From positions 1 through 9,051 of the forward strand of contig JBCCRH010000245.1 of NCBI GenBank assembly GCA_039208045.1: a stretch of DNA of 9,051 bases, written 5' to 3'. The position numbers were made by a program, and so were the translations under genes. The notes under the pieces are model-generated. The model saw nothing but the letters and a program-made list of their open reading frames with translations, was not told where the DNA came from and did no database searches. Within the stretch, counting starts at the first letter, position 1. Each line of letters opens with the position of its first letter. This DNA is from JBCCRH01 sp039208045. Its GTDB lineage: Bacteria; Bacteroidota; Bacteroidia; Chitinophagales; Saprospiraceae. Positions 5,755 through 9,051 of the stretch are shown here, piece by piece.

Positions 5755-8700
5755 ATGAAGAAACTATTACTCCTTCTCCTGGTAACACTCTTTACCAGCT
5801 CCTTATTCGCACAAGCACAGCGCGTAACCGTAGCAGAGAACATGCAAGGCATGACGCTCAATGTAAATGGCAAGCCATTTATGGTCAATGGTATGAATTG
5901 GGATTACTTCCCAATTGGTACTACAGTTACTTACAGCTTGTGGAACCAACCAGATGACATTATTAAGTCAGCTTTGGACGCTGAAATGTCGCTACTCAAA
6001 AATATGGGTGTGAATACCGTTCGTATGTACACGGGCGTACAACCTAAGTGGATTCAGTACATCTATGAGAAGTATGGCATTTATACGATGCTAAACCATG
6101 CTTTCGGCCGCTATGGATTAACCATCGATGGTGGCTGGATGGCCAATACGGAGTATGCCGACCCGCGCGTGCGACAGCTGCTGCTTGCCGAAACAAAGGC
6201 TCTTGCAGAGGATTATAAAAACACGCCAGGCTTACTGCTATTCTTGTTGGGTAACGAAAACAACTATGGCTTATTCTGGGCAGGTGCCGAAACCGAAGAT
6301 TTCCCAGATGATGACGCAGAACGGGCATTTATCGGAGAAAAGCGAGGTCGCCCCATGTATAGGCTGATGAATGATGCAGCCATTGCCATGAAGTCTATTG
6401 ATTCCAATCACCCTGTGGCAATTTGTAATGGTGATGTACTATTCATCGATATTGTTGCACAGGAATGTAAAGATGTTGACATCTATGGCTCGAATACGTA
6501 CCGTGGTGTTTCTTTCACCGATCTATATGATGTCGTCAAGCAGAAGTATGGCAAACCAGTATTGCTAACAGAGTTTGGCGCGGATGCCTTCAATGCTGTT
6601 CAGAATCAAGAAGATCAGTTGGCGCAAGCGCACTATGTAGTTGGCAACTGGAAAGAAATTTATGAAAATGCAGCCGGTCTTGGTAAAGCGGGTAACTCCC
6701 TGGGTGGTTTTACCTTTCAGTTTAGTGATGGATGGTGGAAATTTGGCCAAACCACTAACCTAGATGTACACGACAACAATGCATCTTGGGATAATGGGGG
6801 TTATCCGCATGACTTTGTAGAGGGCGAGGACAACATGAATGAAGAATGGTTTGGTATTTGTGCCAAAGGACCAACCAACGAAAGAGGGCTCTACCAGCTC
6901 TTCCCACGGGCGGCTTACTACACCTTAAAGGAAGCCCACCAATTTGATCCTTACGGAAACGGGGTGACGCTCCAGAATGTGCAATCACACTTCAATAAAA
7001 TTGTACTGATGGATGGTGTTTTGAAGGCACGTGGCGACAAAGCAGCACTGTCGGCAGAAACCACTAAAAAGGTGCGCATTAGTCAACTACGTGGTGAGCT
7101 TACTACTTTTTATACGGGTGGAGACAAGATTTCTACCCCAGAAGATCCTGCTCCTAATGAAGTGGCTTATCCAGATGAATTGGGCTTCGACCATATGCAG
7201 TCTTTCTACGTTGGTGTAGAGGCAAATCCAACGGCAAATTTCCGAGCTAACGCTACTTTCAATATTCTTGGTAATGTAGCTGAAAATCCGATTAATGAAA
7301 TTTTCTTTGAGAATCGGGGTCGCCCAGTCATCGTCAATACCCCTGAAGGACCAGAGCGCCTCAATGATGTCAACCGCTTCATGCTTTATCAAGCAGAGTT
7401 TCAGTGGACTGATGATTGGTTCAATCTAAACGGCTTCTATCGTACCGGGCACTACCACTGGGGATATGAAGGTGACTTCTTTGGTTTATACCCAGAAGCC
7501 AACTATGGTCCCAATCTTGACATCTACAATGCCAATGCACCATTTGGCTTTGAGTTTGAAGGCAAAAAATCACTCGAAGGCCTGAAGGTAGCATTTGGGC
7601 CAGAACTATGGTGGGCAGCCAACCCTGCTGTTTTAGTTAAGTATAGCCGCCGATTCGCTGGCATTGATTTTACAGGTATTTTCCACGAAGACCTTGACCG
7701 AATCTCAGGAACTGCTTCTTCATTTGCGATTCCTATGCCGCTAACCCGCAGAGCAACCTTGCATGCCAAGAAGGAAATGGGTCCATTCGGTATTGAAGTA
7801 GGTGGTATTTGGGGTGGACAGCCATTGAATGGCCGAAACTTCCAGGTAGTTCGAGATATTGAAGGCAAAGAAAATGTAGTCATGCAAGACCAAATTGGCG
7901 ATCAAGATAACTGGGGTGGAAAAGTTAAATTGACCTTCTCCAAAGGCCCTATCAACTGGTACGCACAAGGTGCTGTACAGGGGCTGGTAGCCAATGGTAG
8001 TCCAGACCCAACACTAACCTTTACCGGCTGGCGCCTAAAGGATAGTGGTAGCGGTAACCAATACAATTTCTTGACTGGTTTTACTTACCTCGTGGGCGAT
8101 CTTCAAATTGCACCTAACTTCCTTTGGCAGAAGCCTATTGAAGGGCCGGTGCCAGGAGGAGTAGATGCGCCTGGACGTGCCAGAAACATCTTGGATGATC
8201 CTTTTGCAGTGCGCGGCAATCGCGAGACAGTAGCTGGAGAAATTCTCTTTACGTATGATCCTACGCCTGGTTCTTATATGTACCAATGGGATAATGATGT
8301 AATGGAAGATTCAAAATTCGCTATGAGTGCAGGTTTTGTTTTCCGTCATCACCCAACAACAATGGATGGTAGTGTAGGTATCTTAGCAGATGGTCGTACT
8401 ATTTTTGCTTTCCCTGATGCAGTACCTGCTCAGGATCTCTGGGAAGCACATGCACGTATTGTAAACAAGATCACTCCTGAGTTTGGTATTATCACCAATA
8501 TGTATGGTGGTAACGCACAAGCACGTGGTAATGATCCTCGTTTGATTGAGCGCTTCGGGGCAGATGTACGGATGATTTACAAGAAAATGAAAGTAAGAGG
8601 TTCTGTACAGGTGAACGACTGGGGTCCTTTCGATTACCACCGAGATTTCAACCAGACCTATCCCTTACAGTTGATGCTCGACGTTTCGACGAGCCTAGGC

Positions 8701-8904
8701 AAGCAAAGCTGGTTCTTATTACCAGATACCCGTGCTGGTGTCAGCTGGATCTGGCGCTCTCTTGATCAATTCTCCCCTCGCTACTGCCCGATATTTGTTG
8801 CAGATGTAAATGGCGGCCTCGAATGCGATGAAACCGCGCCTGGCTTTGATCAAGGCCAAGAATGGGAGTTTAGAACTTACTTACACTTTAATATTGGCAA
8901 CTAA
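5755..8904 (+). CDS. Exported clan GH-A glycosidase-like protein with a C-terminal outer-membrane-barrel-like half
   Basis: This 1049-residue protein begins with a clear signal peptide (MKKLLLLLLVTLFTSSLFA, cut near 19-20). Residues ~23-400 form a GH2-type TIM barrel. VNGKPFMVNGMNWDYFP starts the barrel, LLKNMGVNTVRMYTG is an early strand, LFLLGNENNYG holds the probable acid/base E168, and PVLLTEFGADAF holds the probable nucleophile E273. The two-glutamate NE...E layout is that of clan GH-A. The beta-sandwich domains usual in GH2 are absent, so the family assignment is loose; a beta-glycosidase or transglycosylase acting on glycans is likely, substrate unknown. From about residue 480 to the end (~570 residues) the sequence is a series of amphipathic, aromatic-rich strands with Gly/Asn/Asp turns and a final beta segment (EFRTYLHFNIGN), resembling an outer-membrane beta-barrel. 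It leads an operon with the lipoprotein 17 bp downstream. Domain roles are inferred from pattern. Confidence 0.82.
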   Translation: MKKLLLLLLVTLFTSSLFAQAQRVTVAENMQGMTLNVNGKPFMVNGMNWDYFPIGTTVTYSLWNQPDDIIKSALDAEMSLLKNMGVNTVRMYTGVQPKWIQYIYEKYGIYTMLNHAFGRYGLTIDGGWMANTEYADPRVRQLLLAETKALAEDYKNTPGLLLFLLGNENNYGLFWAGAETEDFPDDDAERAFIGEKRGRPMYRLMNDAAIAMKSIDSNHPVAICNGDVLFIDIVAQECKDVDIYGSNTYRGVSFTDLYDVVKQKYGKPVLLTEFGADAFNAVQNQEDQLAQAHYVVGNWKEIYENAAGLGKAGNSLGGFTFQFSDGWWKFGQTTNLDVHDNNASWDNGGYPHDFVEGEDNMNEEWFGICAKGPTNERGLYQLFPRAAYYTLKEAHQFDPYGNGVTLQNVQSHFNKIVLMDGVLKARGDKAALSAETTKKVRISQLRGELTTFYTGGDKISTPEDPAPNEVAYPDELGFDHMQSFYVGVEANPTANFRANATFNILGNVAENPINEIFFENRGRPVIVNTPEGPERLNDVNRFMLYQAEFQWTDDWFNLNGFYRTGHYHWGYEGDFFGLYPEANYGPNLDIYNANAPFGFEFEGKKSLEGLKVAFGPELWWAANPAVLVKYSRRFAGIDFTGIFHEDLDRISGTASSFAIPMPLTRRATLHAKKEMGPFGIEVGGIWGGQPLNGRNFQVVRDIEGKENVVMQDQIGDQDNWGGKVKLTFSKGPINWYAQGAVQGLVANGSPDPTLTFTGWRLKDSGSGNQYNFLTGFTYLVGDLQIAPNFLWQKPIEGPVPGGVDAPGRARNILDDPFAVRGNRETVAGEILFTYDPTPGSYMYQWDNDVMEDSKFAMSAGFVFRHHPTTMDGSVGILADGRTIFAFPDAVPAQDLWEAHARIVNKITPEFGIITNMYGGNAQARGNDPRLIERFGADVRMIYKKMKVRGSVQVNDWGPFDYHRDFNQTYPLQLMLDVSTSLGKQSWFLLPDTRAGVSWIWRSLDQFSPRYCPIFVADVNGGLECDETAPGFDQGQEWEFRTYLHFNIGN

Positions 8905-8921
8905 TTAAAAATCCATATACA

Positions 8922-9051
8922 ATGACTGTTAATAAAAAATATAACTTTTCACTAGTACTGGCGGCGGCATTATTGCTTCTGCTGCCATTCAGCTGCTCCA
9001 GAGAGCTCGAAGACTTGGAGCAACCTACCTTTCCGGTCAATGGAGATATCT
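8922..9051 (+). CDS. Lipoprotein, N-terminal part (3' end outside window)
   Basis: The ATG at 8922 lies 17 bp after the glycosidase stop, so both are probably on one transcript. The 43 visible residues start with a basic stretch (NKKYNF), then a hydrophobic core (SLVLAAALLLLLP) and a lipobox-like PFSC with Cys25 as the probable lipidated residue. The mature start CSRELEDLEQ is acidic just after the Cys; acidic residues there favour surface export in Bacteroidota, although the match to published export signals is not exact. The following PTFPVNGDI recalls small glycan-binding lipoproteins encoded beside glycosidases in this phylum, but too little is visible to name the domain. It may bind the substrate of the neighbouring enzyme (inference from context). 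No Shine-Dalgarno sequence is seen. Confidence 0.8.
   Translation, partial: MTVNKKYNFSLVLAAALLLLLPFSCSRELEDLEQPTFPVNGDI

Overview
The window looks like a chromosomal segment of a Bacteroidota bacterium, most likely of the Saprospiria (Lewinella/Haliscomenobacter-like). The reasons are a very large propeller/triple-tyrosine/LuxR-type regulator typical of that phylum, a XisH/XisI locus (a family known mainly from cyanobacteria and also seen in filamentous Bacteroidota), AT-rich leaders without clear Shine-Dalgarno sequences, and an export lipoprotein following a surface glycan enzyme. The lineage is inferred from protein style only.

Layout, left to right. (1) 2-226 (+) is the 3' end of a probable SAM-dependent methyltransferase. 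(2) 230-1675 (-) is a complete carotenoid cleavage oxygenase with all four iron-binding histidines; it ends 3 bp from the methyltransferase stop, tail to tail. (3) 1676-2308 is a degenerate spacer. It holds two inverted copies of a ~31-bp palindromic repeat (1814-1844 and 1893-1923), then a short fragment resembling a XisI N-terminus (1956 on), then a XisH gene that has lost its 5' end (2033-2308, broken by at least one frame change). (4) 2299-2640 (+) is an intact xisI overlapping the xisH remnant by 10 bp. (5) 2647-5520 (-) is a membrane-spanning one-component regulator: a periplasmic beta-propeller, a triple-tyrosine domain, one membrane helix, a coiled coil and a C-terminal helix-turn-helix. 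(6) 5521-5754 is a divergent AT-rich control region. (7) 5755-8904 (+) is a 1049-residue exported protein that combines a clan GH-A glycosidase-like TIM barrel with a long beta-rich C-terminal half resembling an outer-membrane barrel. (8) 8922-9051 (+) is the start of a lipoprotein, in the same transcription unit and cut by the window end.

How they may work together: the regulator and the glycosidase/lipoprotein pair are divergent and share 234 bp of control DNA. This suggests (inference) that the regulator senses a periplasmic ligand and controls the adjacent surface glycan-handling operon. The carotenoid oxygenase and the methyltransferase have no visible functional link to that module. The xisHI area looks like a scarred accessory spot between two conserved blocks.
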